DNA of 64,000 bases from Pseudomonadota bacterium (lineage in GTDB: Bacteria > Myxococcota_A > Polyangia > Polyangiales > Polyangiaceae). Shown here one piece after another: positions 42,541 to 51,020 of the stretch. How positions within the stretch are numbered: the stretch's first letter is position 1; each line of letters opens with the position of its first letter. Position numbers and translations under genes: made by a program. Under the pieces are notes generated by a model. It was not told the origin of the DNA. It worked only from the letters and a program-made list of their open reading frames with translations, and made no database searches. Location of the stretch: assembly GCA_023423895.1 (NCBI GenBank), contig JAFAER010000198.1, positions 30,189-94,188 of the forward strand, in the 5' to 3' direction.

Positions 42541-43451
42541 AGCGCTTCGTGCTCATCCATCTGATGGTCGTCGCCGTCGCGATGCCAGTCGTCTCCACGG
42601 CTCGGGCATTCGACGGAGATGCCGACTCCGCCGCGAGCTCGCGCAGCCGCGCGACCCAAGCGAAAGAGGCATTCGAGCGCGCTCGACAGTCCTTCGAGCG
42701 AGGCGACTACCGGGCTGCGGCGGAAGCGTTCGAGCAATCTGCCGACTACGTCCTGCATCCCGCGCCGCTCGCGAACGCGGCCGATGCATGGGCACGCGCG
42801 GGTGACAACGTCCGAGCGGCACGTGCGTGCGACCGGGCGCTCGCCATCAGCGACATCGATCGACGGACGCGTGCGGTCACGGAGGAGACGCTCGGCAAGG
42901 TGCTCCGCCGCGTCGCGACCCTGGAGATCGAGGGCAAGCCGGGCATCAGCCTCCGCGTCGACGGCGAAAGCGCAGGCGTCGTGCCTCTCCGCATGCGTCT
43001 TCACCCTGGCACGCACGTCGTAGAAGCCACGGACCCTTCACGGGGAACGACACGACGGATGACGCTCGTACTCGACCCCGGGATGACGACCACGCGCGCC
43101 GTGCAGGACACCGGCGAGGCAGCGAAGCTCGAGGGACCACCTCGACGGCCGGCCGAGAGGGCGACGGGCAGCCCGCCCCTGCTCACGTATGCGGCGTACG
43201 CCGTGGCGGCCGCCGGCGTGGGGACGGGCATCTATTTCGGAATGTCGACGCTGGACGCGCGGGAACGCTGGGCAAACGACGGGAGCTCCGACGCGCGGTC
43301 GGACTTCTATCGTGATCGCGCGCTCACCAACGTCGCTCTCGGTGTTGGGGTGGTGGCTGCGGTCGTCGGCACGGTGCTCTGGCTCACCGCCTCTCCAGGG
43401 CCGAAGGCGTCCGGCCTCGCGAGTGGTACAATCGCTACCTTCGGCCCATGA
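42537..43451 (+). CDS. Exported TPR/PEGA-type membrane protein
   Basis: The GTG at 42537 overlaps the activator stop and starts a signal peptide (LIHLMVVAVAMPVVSTARA). A TPR-like region follows (AKEAFERARQSFERGDYRAAAEAFEQSADYVLHPAPLANAADAWARAGD), then a PEGA-like strand set (ISLRVDGESAGVVPLRMRLHPGTHVVEATDPS) and two C-terminal hydrophobic helices (YAAYAVAAAGVGTGIYFGM; NVALGVGVVAAVVGTVLWL). It has 304 residues and the same layout as 33975-34997. Coupling to the FHA activator suggests that it belongs to the same signalling pathway, perhaps as the envelope sensor. Confidence 0.7.
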   Translation: MKRFVLIHLMVVAVAMPVVSTARAFDGDADSAASSRSRATQAKEAFERARQSFERGDYRAAAEAFEQSADYVLHPAPLANAADAWARAGDNVRAARACDRALAISDIDRRTRAVTEETLGKVLRRVATLEIEGKPGISLRVDGESAGVVPLRMRLHPGTHVVEATDPSRGTTRRMTLVLDPGMTTTRAVQDTGEAAKLEGPPRRPAERATGSPPLLTYAAYAVAAAGVGTGIYFGMSTLDARERWANDGSSDARSDFYRDRALTNVALGVGVVAAVVGTVLWLTASPGPKASGLASGTIATFGP

Positions 43452-43497
43452 CGCCCGACGCGGCGATGACACTCTCTCAGGAAGTGCAGGACGATCC

Positions 43498-44415
43498 ATG
43501 AGCGTGTTCGGACATCGACGCACGGCGCAAGCGCGGTCGAGCACGAGCTCCCGCTCCGCCGTGTTACGGGTGAGTCGCGTCCTGCTGGCGGTGATCGCCT
43601 CCGGCGTCGCCGGTTGCACGCTCCTCGTGTCGACATCCGACCTTCACGGCGAGCGCGACGTCCTTCCGGATGCGTCGCTCGGCGATGACCGCGAAGCCGG
43701 GGCTCCCGATGCAGGTATCGATGCGACGGCTTCCGATGGGGGCGCCGACGCCGACGCCGACGCGTCTCCAGACGCCGAGTCAGGCGACGCCGGATGCTGG
43801 GGACTCGGGCCAGAGGCCTTCTGCGATTCCTTCGACGCCGACACCATCGGTCCCGAGTGGCAGATCGACACGTCCGGTGCATCGCCACCGACGCTCGACT
43901 CGACGACGTCCTTTTCGGCCCCGCGCTCGCTCGTGAGCATTCTGGGACCGACGGCGACGAGCTCGTGGTCACGCGTCGTGCGCAGCGCGCCCGCGGCGTC
44001 CACGGTCTTCCGGTTCCGCTTCATGGTGCGGGTCGAGGGCGTGACGTCGTACAGCGAGCTCGCCGTGTTGACGCTGGAAGCGTCGGTGACCGTGCGACGA
44101 CGCCTGATCTACTTCGTGGGCTCGGATGGCGTGTTGAAGCTGAACGAAGTGCGCGAGGTCGACAGCCCCGCCACCGTGACCGCGTCGATCGGGGCGCTGC
44201 GGGTCCGAGAGTGGGAGGAGCTCGACGTCGATGGCCGGGCCGACGGTACCGTCACCGTCCGACTGAACGGAGCAACGCGCCTCGTGCGCACGCTGACGGT
44301 CGCAAAGGGAGCCTTCGGCGAGAACGCGAAGCTCGACCTCGGTCTCTGGGCAGCCACAGTCAACAGCACGCGTACTGCGCACTTCGACGATTTCGCGTCG
44401 CGCTTCGATCCCTGA
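43498..44415 (+). CDS. Lipoprotein with DSFD-type beta domain (tandem copy 1)
   Basis: The 305-residue protein has a signal ending GVAGC, an Asp/Ala/Gly linker (~55 residues) and a beta-rich domain beginning CWGLGPEAFCDSFDAD. The domain looks like a concanavalin/LamG-type sandwich: SLVSILGPTATSSWSRVVR, VFRFRFMVRVEG, REWEELDVDGRADGTVTVRLNG and AHFDDFASRFDP. It is followed 108 nt later by a clear paralogue. A binding function, possibly for polysaccharide, is inferred from the fold only. Confidence 0.65.
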   Translation: MSVFGHRRTAQARSSTSSRSAVLRVSRVLLAVIASGVAGCTLLVSTSDLHGERDVLPDASLGDDREAGAPDAGIDATASDGGADADADASPDAESGDAGCWGLGPEAFCDSFDADTIGPEWQIDTSGASPPTLDSTTSFSAPRSLVSILGPTATSSWSRVVRSAPAASTVFRFRFMVRVEGVTSYSELAVLTLEASVTVRRRLIYFVGSDGVLKLNEVREVDSPATVTASIGALRVREWEELDVDGRADGTVTVRLNGATRLVRTLTVAKGAFGENAKLDLGLWAATVNSTRTAHFDDFASRFDP

Positions 44416-44523
44416 CCTGCGCGCTCATCGAACGCGGGGTGCTGCGGAGAGGCCGGCGGCGGGCCTCGTACTTCGCTCGCGATTTGATGGTCGCGCAGCA
44501 CGGCTGCTGATTTAGAGTCACTG

Positions 44524-45357
44524 GTGGTGGCTGTAAATCACGCGCACAAGACATGGTCGGACGCGTGGGGGAGGGGCGTGCTGGTGGCGATCGGAGCCGT
44601 CGGCGCGGGCTGCTTCGTATCGCTCGGCGAACGGAAGGTCTCGCCGGATGCCGATGCTGGTGCTGGTACGAACTTGGACGCGAGCGCCGACGTCGGAGTG
44701 GACGGTGCCGGCGGCATCGACGCGCATTGCTTCGGCTACGAGCCCGAAGGCGCGTTCTGTGATTCGTTCGACGACCCGTCGATGCGCTCGTGGTGGATCC
44801 CGGAGCACTCCGCGGCAGGCGCCCCTACGATCGATCGAACGGTCGCGCGCTCTTCTCCTGGATCGCTCGCGGCAACGATCCCGCCCGGTGGCGGAACGGC
44901 ATTCAGTCGTCTCGTCGTCGTTCCCCCCACGAAAGGCTTCAGCCACTTTCGGTTTCGCTTCGCGGTCCGTGTCGATGAGGGGCTGGCGTACACCGAGCTC
45001 GCCATCCTGCACATCGAGGACACGCCGACGCTGTTGCGAAGGCTCGTCTTCTTCGTGACGTCGGACAACACGCTACGTATGACCGAGTTCCGCGAGAGAA
45101 CGGATGGAGCGATGGTGACCGCGACGCTCGGCGCCCTCCGAAAGAACGAGTGGGAGGAGCTCGAAGTCGACGGGCAAGCCGACGGCGTCGTTCGGGCCTT
45201 CCTCAACGGCGCCGACGTGCTCTCCATGCCGCTGACGGTCGCGAAGGGCCGTGCAGCCGAAGGCGCGGCGCTCCGCATCGGTACGTTCATGGCGACGGAG
45301 CGGTCACGAGCGCGGACGTTCCATTTCGACGACTTCGCCTTCCGCGTCGATCCCTGA
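44524..45357 (+). CDS. Lipoprotein with DSFD-type beta domain (tandem copy 2)
   Basis: This 277-residue protein has a signal ending AVGAGC, a shorter acidic linker and the same domain as its upstream neighbour: CFGYEPEGAFCDSFDDP, FRFRFAVRVDEG, YTELAILHIEDTPTLLRRLVFFVTSD, NEWEELEVDGQADGVVRAFLNG and FHFDDFAFRVDP. Roughly half of residues are shared in the core. Start options are GTG at 44524 or 44527; a TAGAGT hexamer lies at 44513-44518. Tandem duplication followed by divergence is the simplest origin. Confidence 0.65.
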   Translation: MVAVNHAHKTWSDAWGRGVLVAIGAVGAGCFVSLGERKVSPDADAGAGTNLDASADVGVDGAGGIDAHCFGYEPEGAFCDSFDDPSMRSWWIPEHSAAGAPTIDRTVARSSPGSLAATIPPGGGTAFSRLVVVPPTKGFSHFRFRFAVRVDEGLAYTELAILHIEDTPTLLRRLVFFVTSDNTLRMTEFRERTDGAMVTATLGALRKNEWEELEVDGQADGVVRAFLNGADVLSMPLTVAKGRAAEGAALRIGTFMATERSRARTFHFDDFAFRVDP

Positions 45358-45512
45358 TGTAACGCGCGCGCGATCCAGCGTAACGCTCGCGATACACCGC
45401 CCGATGGCGAACTGCCGATCGGATGGGGGCCCTCCGCGTGGCGCGCCCTCTGCATGGCGATGTCTCGCTGGCTTCGAGCCGGAGGCACCAGCGGGGAGAG
45501 GCGGAGGTCCGG

Positions 45513-46607
45513 ATGCACGTCGAGCGAATGCGCGTAGCAGCTTTGGTTCTCGTGAGCGTAGTGCCTCTCTCCGTCGTCGTGGCGTGCGGGGCAGCCGACG
45601 TGGACACCGTTGCAGTCGACACCGGCGCCGTGGACGACGACGCCGGCGTGGGCACGGGCGATGCCGTGCCGCCGTTGCAGCCAGCGCCCGTCCCCGAGGA
45701 GGCGGGGAGCGACTCGGCGGCCCCGGACGCAGGGCCACCTGCGCCGTTCACGATCGTCGTGGTTCCGGACACGCAGGTCACCGTCTACAAGTGGCCGGAA
45801 GACTACTTCGCCGCAATGAAGTGGATCGTCGACACCCGCGCCGCGAAGAATACGCAATACGTCCTTCATGTCGGCGATATCCAGGAGTGGCCGAAGACCA
45901 TCAGCTACTACGTCAATGCCCGCAAGGGCATGGATATGCTCACGGCGGCCAAGATTCCGTACTCGATCGCGATTGGCAACCACGATTTCGACAAGTGGTC
46001 CGACGGAACGCACGCGGCCATCGCTGCGGACCGCAGCACGACGATCTTCAACAACTACTTTCCCGTGAGCGAGGCGGCGAAGCTCCCGACCTTCGGCGGC
46101 AGCTACCCTACGAGCTCGAACGACAACAACTACCACCTCTTCACGGCGGGCGGCACGGACTGGATGACGCTCGCGATCAACTATCAAGCGACGGACGCCG
46201 AGATCGCATGGGCCAACGACGTCGTCCTCGCGCATCCGAAGAGGCGGGTGATCGTCTTCACGCACGACTACATGAACGGCAGCGGCAATCGCGATGCGTT
46301 CGGTAACAAACTGTGGACCGCGCTCGTGCGCAAGCACGCGAACATCGAGTTCGTCCTCTGCGGGCATCTCTCGACCGCGTCGCGCCGGAAGGACATGGGC
46401 GACAACGGAAATCCCGTATTCCAGATCCTGTCCGACTATCAGAGCTACGATCAGCGCGAGCCGAACAGCTACATTCGGACCATGCTGTTCGACCCGAGCG
46501 CGAAGACCGTGAGCGTGAAGACGTACTCCCCCGCGTTCGACAAGGAGATGACGGGGGATGCACACGACTTCGTGCTCACGGACGTGCCGCTCGGGCCGAT
46601 CCCGTAG
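45513..46607 (+). CDS. Metallophosphoesterase lipoprotein
   Basis: The ATG at 45513 has GCGGAGG at 5 nt. The 364-residue lipoprotein (signal ending SVVVAC) has an acidic linker and a complete calcineurin-like phosphoesterase set: VVVPDTQ (Asp), LHVGDIQEW (GD), AIGNHDFD (GNHD), VFTHDYMNG (His) and FVLCGHLS (GH). Closest in style to secreted phosphodiesterase/phosphatase domains found beside serine/threonine-rich linkers. It hydrolyses phosphoesters outside the cytoplasm; the substrate is unknown. A frame upstream to 45423 lacks a ribosome site. Confidence 0.85.
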   Translation: MHVERMRVAALVLVSVVPLSVVVACGAADVDTVAVDTGAVDDDAGVGTGDAVPPLQPAPVPEEAGSDSAAPDAGPPAPFTIVVVPDTQVTVYKWPEDYFAAMKWIVDTRAAKNTQYVLHVGDIQEWPKTISYYVNARKGMDMLTAAKIPYSIAIGNHDFDKWSDGTHAAIAADRSTTIFNNYFPVSEAAKLPTFGGSYPTSSNDNNYHLFTAGGTDWMTLAINYQATDAEIAWANDVVLAHPKRRVIVFTHDYMNGSGNRDAFGNKLWTALVRKHANIEFVLCGHLSTASRRKDMGDNGNPVFQILSDYQSYDQREPNSYIRTMLFDPSAKTVSVKTYSPAFDKEMTGDAHDFVLTDVPLGPIP

Positions 46608-46757
46608 GTCACGCGCGGGGGCGAACGCCGGCCTCAGTGCCTCGACACCGCGGGAGGAGCATGAGCCTCCGTACCCCGATCCCTCGCGTCGCGCCTTGCC
46701 GAAGAGCTCCCGAACGGGTGCATCGTGCCTTGAATCGGGTGGGTCGCACGACGAACC

Positions 46758-47855
46758 ATGAATGCGCCGCCCCGCTCGCGCAACAAGGCCCGCGTGGAGG
46801 AGCGCCGTCTCGGATTGGGCCTCGCGGTGGCGCTCGTCGGCCACCTGTTGGTCGGGGCCATCGTTGCCGCAGGCGAGGTCGCACCGTCGCGTCACCTTCC
46901 GTGGCCGCCGCCGAACGCCGAAGTGGAGATCGCGATCGAGAGCGCCACTCCTTTTCCGGACTCCGTACCCCTAGCGGCCTCCGCGGAGGGTGCCGCGCGC
47001 GGGGAGCCACGCGGACACGCTCGCCTCGAGACGGGGCCGCCAGCCGTCGCACGGCGCGGCGACGAGCTCCCTGTCGCGGATCCCTTACGTGCAGGAGAGC
47101 CGATCGCGAACGCGTCCGACGGCGGTGCGGTCGATCCGAAGGGCGCTGGCTCGAGCGGTGCGGCTGGGAGTGGCGGCGCTGACGGGACCGAGGGCTGGTC
47201 GTTCGGTCCGGGGCCCGTCGATCTCGGGCTGGGAAGGCCCGGCGGTCTCGGCGTCGTGGCGGCGCAGCAGGCAGCGTCAGCTCCGACGCCGACGAAGGAC
47301 GTCGCCGGGCTTCGTGAGGCGCTCGACGCGCGCGATCAGGAGCTCGGTCTCGGCCGCGCGGGTCCGCTCCTCCGCGCGACGGAGGACGCCGTTCGTGAGG
47401 GGGCGGGACCGGACGGGAAGGCGACGTTCCTCGTGAGCGTCGATCGCAACGGCCTGGTCGACGTGACGCTCGAGAACGCCGACAAGGAGGCCGACGCTTG
47501 GCGTCGCCTGATCGCAGCCATCAAGACGAACGCCGAGAAGGGCAAGCCGGTGCGGCTGCCGCCGAACGCGCGCGCGCTCGTCGCGAAAATCGAGATCGAA
47601 GCCGAGATCCGCTGGCCCGACGGCAGGCGCGTGAAAGACACGCAGAAGCCGAGCGGCTTCTATGCCGAGCCTCCTGCGGTCGGATCCGCCGGAGTGAAGC
47701 TTCCGGACGTGGGCTTCGAAGCCAACGGAAAGGTCTGCCAGATGCGCGGGAGCCTAGGGACGCTTTCGATCGGCGGAGGATGCAGCCCCGAGAACATCGG
47801 ACAGGTCTCGACGCGCGTCGTGCACGGACGAATCGTCCGCGAGCAGCGCCTCTGA
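46758..47855 (+). CDS. Membrane-anchored periplasmic protein, TonB-like layout
   Basis: Of 365 residues, a basic N-terminus (RSRNKARVEERRLG) precedes one transmembrane helix (LGLAVALVGHLLVGAIVAAG). A ~130-residue Gly/Ala/Pro region follows, then a folded C-terminal part. The segment GKATFLVSVDRNGLVDVTLENADKEADAW and the following helix resemble the alpha/beta TonB C-terminal pattern, but key TonB residues are not seen. It may be an energy-transducing relative or simply a tethered periplasmic domain. Two late cysteines (KVCQMRG, GGGCSPEN) could form a disulphide. No ribosome site is clear. Confidence 0.55.
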   Translation: MNAPPRSRNKARVEERRLGLGLAVALVGHLLVGAIVAAGEVAPSRHLPWPPPNAEVEIAIESATPFPDSVPLAASAEGAARGEPRGHARLETGPPAVARRGDELPVADPLRAGEPIANASDGGAVDPKGAGSSGAAGSGGADGTEGWSFGPGPVDLGLGRPGGLGVVAAQQAASAPTPTKDVAGLREALDARDQELGLGRAGPLLRATEDAVREGAGPDGKATFLVSVDRNGLVDVTLENADKEADAWRRLIAAIKTNAEKGKPVRLPPNARALVAKIEIEAEIRWPDGRRVKDTQKPSGFYAEPPAVGSAGVKLPDVGFEANGKVCQMRGSLGTLSIGGGCSPENIGQVSTRVVHGRIVREQRL

Positions 47856-48271
47856 TGTCGCACGGACCTCAGGACGTGCGGGCGACTCGTGCGTGATGAT
47901 GAAGGTCTGATTCGGCGATGCTGGCGGCACGGCCACCGCCGGCCTCGCGTACGATCTTCGTGGGGCGTGTCCGTTCTCGCGACCAAGCTCGGTTCGATCG
48001 CCGATGCGCCCCATCAGAGACGCGGGCGCCGTGGCGACCATGCGTCGAGCTGGCGCTCGAGGCAGGCCGGAGGCGCTCGAGCGCAGAAGGCGGACGTGAG
48101 CTGACTGCGTCAGCAGCGCGAGCGCTTCGCGGCACCGCGGATGAGTCCTAGCGCAAAGGGCCCCAAGAGGAGCATCCCCTGCTCTTCGCCACGAATCGGC
48201 TACGCGCAACGCGGAATCTGAAATGTAGGGCCGTCGCTGAAGCGGCCCGCCAGCGCGCTCGTCTCGCGATC
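47856..48271. other. Intergenic region without recognisable gene
   Basis: These 416 bases contain only unsupported overlapping frames. Just after the upstream stop an inverted repeat CGCACG (47859-47864) and CGTGCG (47875-47880) could be the stem of a factor-dependent terminator, but no T-run follows. The promoter of the next gene should lie near its 3' end. Confidence 0.4.
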
Positions 48272-49354
48272 ATGCACCTTCGCCTGATCGCCCCATCGCT
48301 CGTCCTCGCTGCAGCCCTGATGACGTCCTCGGCGGGGGCAGCCGGACCGGTCTCCGCGATCCCGCAGACGCCGGCGCCGTTCGTCAGCGGCTGCATGACC
48401 ACGAGCGCGATCGCGTTCGACGAGGCGAACGTCTACTGGTCCACCGACTCGAGCCTGATTCAGGGCAGGGCTGACCCCAGCGCCGTCTGGACGGTCCCGC
48501 GCACGGGCGGGACACCTCGCCAGCTCATGACGACCCGCGGGCCGGTCGATCTCGCGGTCGACGACAGCGACGTCTTCGTGGCGCAGAAGTTCGATCACAG
48601 TCCGATCAACGTCGGGCAGCCGCACTGGCTGTCGTGGATCGCCAAGGTCCCGAAGGCTGGCGGCGCGCCTGTCGTCATCGTGAAGGACCGAGGCAATCCG
48701 AAGAACATCCACGTGGACGCCAGGCGCATCTACTGGGCCGACAACGCCGGAGTCCATTCGGCATCCAAGGACGGGACGAACATCGTGACGCTCTTCGCGA
48801 GACCGTCGGGCGCGATGATCGCCGATGCCGACGCGCTCTACGTCATGGACTGGACGGGCAGAGCGATCAACGGGGAGAGCGCGACCGGTCCCGTCGAACG
48901 CGGCGGTCGAGTCTTGCGCATCGCAAAGCAGGGGGGCCCACCGAAGGCGCTCGCATCGGGGCTCCTCGAGATCCAGTCCGCAACGATGGACGCGACGCAC
49001 CTCTATCTGTCGACCGCGTCCGGCTACGATCTGCACCACGGCGAGCTGGTTCGCATCGACAAGACGACCGGTGCCCGAACGACGCTGGCGCGAGGGCAGG
49101 AGTGGGCTTGGACGGTCGCGGTCGACGACGCGAGGATGTACTTCCCGTCGCCCGCCGGAATCATGGCCCTGCCGAAGAAGGCAGGAGGAACGCCGTCGCT
49201 CTGGTTGGCCGGGACGCAGCCGAAGAGCCTCGCCGTGTCCAAGGGAGCGGTGTTCGTGTCCGGCGCAGTCGCCGCGTCCCAGGCGCGCGCGTGCCTGGGA
49301 ACGTTCGGCGCGAGCGATCCGGGCCAGCTCCTGTGGGCCGCGTCGGTGCCGTGA
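48272..49354 (+). CDS. Secreted beta-propeller protein
   Basis: The 360-residue protein has a signal peptide (LIAPSLVLAAALMTSSAGA) without a lipobox. Repeats of about 45 residues of the type DEANVYWSTDS, VDDSDVFVAQ, VDARRIYWADNAGVHSASKDG, DADALYVMDW, MDATHLYLSTASG and VDDARMYFPSPAGI alternate with VxRIxKxGGxP segments. This is the YWAD/NHL-like propeller common in myxobacterial secreted proteins. No catalytic residues are recognisable. It stands alone between two intergenic gaps. Confidence 0.7.
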   Translation: MHLRLIAPSLVLAAALMTSSAGAAGPVSAIPQTPAPFVSGCMTTSAIAFDEANVYWSTDSSLIQGRADPSAVWTVPRTGGTPRQLMTTRGPVDLAVDDSDVFVAQKFDHSPINVGQPHWLSWIAKVPKAGGAPVVIVKDRGNPKNIHVDARRIYWADNAGVHSASKDGTNIVTLFARPSGAMIADADALYVMDWTGRAINGESATGPVERGGRVLRIAKQGGPPKALASGLLEIQSATMDATHLYLSTASGYDLHHGELVRIDKTTGARTTLARGQEWAWTVAVDDARMYFPSPAGIMALPKKAGGTPSLWLAGTQPKSLAVSKGAVFVSGAVAASQARACLGTFGASDPGQLLWAASVP

Positions 49355-49412
49355 TGCCCCCGCCGCCCGACTGACCGGGGGAGAACGGCGCGCGGGCCCT
49401 GAGGCGAGCTGC

Positions 49413-49418
49413 TATCTT
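49413..49418 (+). promoter_or_regulatory. -10-like TATCTT before locus C
   Basis: TATCTT ends 11 nt before the ATG at 49430, the first gene of locus C. This is the best candidate for the main promoter of the locus; no convincing -35 is seen, which would fit use of an alternative sigma factor. Confidence 0.35.
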
Positions 49419-49429
49419 GCGGATGGTTG

Positions 49430-50392
49430 ATGCGTGCACGGCGGTGCTGGTCGTGCCTTCTTGCTCTTCCGCTAACGTGTCTCGTCACGACGGGGATCGC
49501 TGAAGGCGCCGAAGGAGAACGGCGTTCGCTCGTGCTCCTCGACTGGACGCGCGGCCCCGGGGCCGAAGCTTGTCCGTCGGAACCGGAGCTGATCGAGGAC
49601 GTCGAGCGCTCGCTCGGGCGTCGCGCGTTCGCGGACCAGACGCACGCGGATCGCGTTCTTCGCGTGGACATCCAGCGAGCCGACACACCGCCGAGATGGC
49701 TCGCTCGGATCGAGCTCGCGACGCCGAGCGGCCGGAAGCTCGGCCGTCGTGACCTCACGGTCGACAGCATGAGCTGCGAGGAGGCATCCGAGTCGCTGGT
49801 CCTCGCGCTCGCGCTCATGATCGATCTTCCGCCCACTCCAGAGGAGATCGCGGACGAACGAGCGAAGCGTCGCGAACCGTGGCACCTGACGGGGAAGCTC
49901 GGTCCGAGCGGCGCGGCTGACAGCTCTCTCGGCGGCGGAGCTCATGCGTCCATCGTTCTCGTCCCTGGCCGCTTCTGGCCTCTCAGTGCCGACACCTTTT
50001 TCTGGAGCCAGGGCGAGTCGGGGCTCGCGGGGCGGAGCGTTCGCTCCATCCGGTCCATGCTCGGCGTCGGGGTATGTCCGCTGACGATCCGCGCTGCCCG
50101 CCTCGCGATGACGGCGTGTGTCGGACCGCAGGCAGAGCTCGTCGTCGCCTGGGGGACCGGCTTCGCGAAGGATCGGAGCGGCGCGGGGGTCAGGTTCGGA
50201 GGACTGGCGCAGGCGAACGCAACGTATAAGCTTGGCGATCGCGTCCACGCGTTCGCCACGATCGGCGTTGCGGCGACTCCTCAGCGGCTCGACTTCACGG
50301 TCCTCGATGACCGCGGCGTCGAGCGAACGGCCTACCGCGGGGCACCGGTGACGGCCCTCGGATCTTTCGGCCTGGCTTTCGATTTTTTTTGA
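49430..50392 (+). CDS. Exported protein, possible outer-membrane barrel (locus C, first gene)
   Basis: The 320-residue protein (a TTG one codon earlier is the alternative start) has a signal peptide (CLLALPLTCLVTTGIAEGA). A periplasmic domain follows with conserved cysteines (AEACPSEPELIEDVERSLG; DSMSCEEASESLVLALALMIDLPP), then a beta-rich C-terminal half (VSVLPG-like SIVLVPGRFWPL, AELVVAWGTGF, VHAFATIGVAATPQRLDFTVL) ending in Phe-Phe, as outer-membrane barrels often end in an aromatic residue. It matches 26431-27570 in layout and position before the sigma gene. The last codons contain a T8 run (50383-50390). Confidence 0.55.
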   Translation: MRARRCWSCLLALPLTCLVTTGIAEGAEGERRSLVLLDWTRGPGAEACPSEPELIEDVERSLGRRAFADQTHADRVLRVDIQRADTPPRWLARIELATPSGRKLGRRDLTVDSMSCEEASESLVLALALMIDLPPTPEEIADERAKRREPWHLTGKLGPSGAADSSLGGGAHASIVLVPGRFWPLSADTFFWSQGESGLAGRSVRSIRSMLGVGVCPLTIRAARLAMTACVGPQAELVVAWGTGFAKDRSGAGVRFGGLAQANATYKLGDRVHAFATIGVAATPQRLDFTVLDDRGVERTAYRGAPVTALGSFGLAFDFF

Positions 50393-50437
50393 GAGCGACC
50401 GCCCCGTCATCGCACTGCTCCCAGGAATGGCCTGGGC

Positions 50438-50443
50438 TACACG
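50438..50443 (+). promoter_or_regulatory. -10-like TACACG before locus C sigma gene
   Basis: TACACG is 7 nt before the ATG at 50451, the same spacing as at 35404 and 41170. It suggests a separate promoter for the sigma factor and supports the shorter of two possible starts. Confidence 0.35.
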
Positions 50444-50450
50444 AGCGACC

Positions 50451-51020
50451 ATGCCCGATCTCGCGGACGCGTCGGCGGTCGACGTCGAGGAAGTCGACGC
50501 AGCCGCCGTGCAAACGCATGCCGCTCGGCGGATCGTTCGCGAGTACGGCGGCTTCGTCTGGCGGACGCTCCGCTATCAGGGCGTGGCCGAGCGAGACCTC
50601 GAGGACGTCTGCCAAGAGGTCTTCATCATCGTCTTCCAGAAGCTCAGCCTCGTCGAACGGCAGAGCTCGATCCGTGCCTGGATCTACGGGATCTCGATCC
50701 GCGTAGCGGCTGGCTATCGGCGACGTCTTCGCACCCAACACGAGGTCCTCGTCGACGAGGTCCCCGACATCGCAGCGCCGTCGTCGGTGGGTGGCGGGGA
50801 GGCCGACCGTCTCCATGCACGTCGACAGCTCGTTCAGATCATCGCTCGTCTGGACGAGGACAAGCGCGCGGTTTTCGTCCTTCACGAGCTCGAACACCTC
50901 GAGATGACCGAGATCGCGGAGATCGTCGGCTGTCCCGTCGCGACCGGCTACTCGCGCCTCGCCGCCGCGAAGAAACAAGCGCTCTCGATGCTCTCCAGAA
51001 TGTCCAAGGAATCGAAATGA
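50451..51020 (+). CDS. ECF-type RNA polymerase sigma factor (locus C)
   Basis: The 189-residue protein has region 2 (LEDVCQEVFIIVFQKL, SIRAWIYGISIRVAAGYRRR) and region 4 (EMTEIAEIVGCPVATGYSRLAAAKK), closely similar to the locus B sigma factor and of identical length. An ATG at 50427 would add eight residues but has AGGA directly abutting it, too close to act as a ribosome site. It overlaps the membrane TPR gene by 4 nt (ATGA). The pair probably form a sigma/anti-sigma switch for the seven-gene locus. Confidence 0.85.
   Translation: MPDLADASAVDVEEVDAAAVQTHAARRIVREYGGFVWRTLRYQGVAERDLEDVCQEVFIIVFQKLSLVERQSSIRAWIYGISIRVAAGYRRRLRTQHEVLVDEVPDIAAPSSVGGGEADRLHARRQLVQIIARLDEDKRAVFVLHELEHLEMTEIAEIVGCPVATGYSRLAAAKKQALSMLSRMSKESK

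Noticed and set aside
47869..48135. Small frames in the gap before 48272
   Set aside because: Overlapping frames on both strands with no ribosome site, signal or recognisable pattern.
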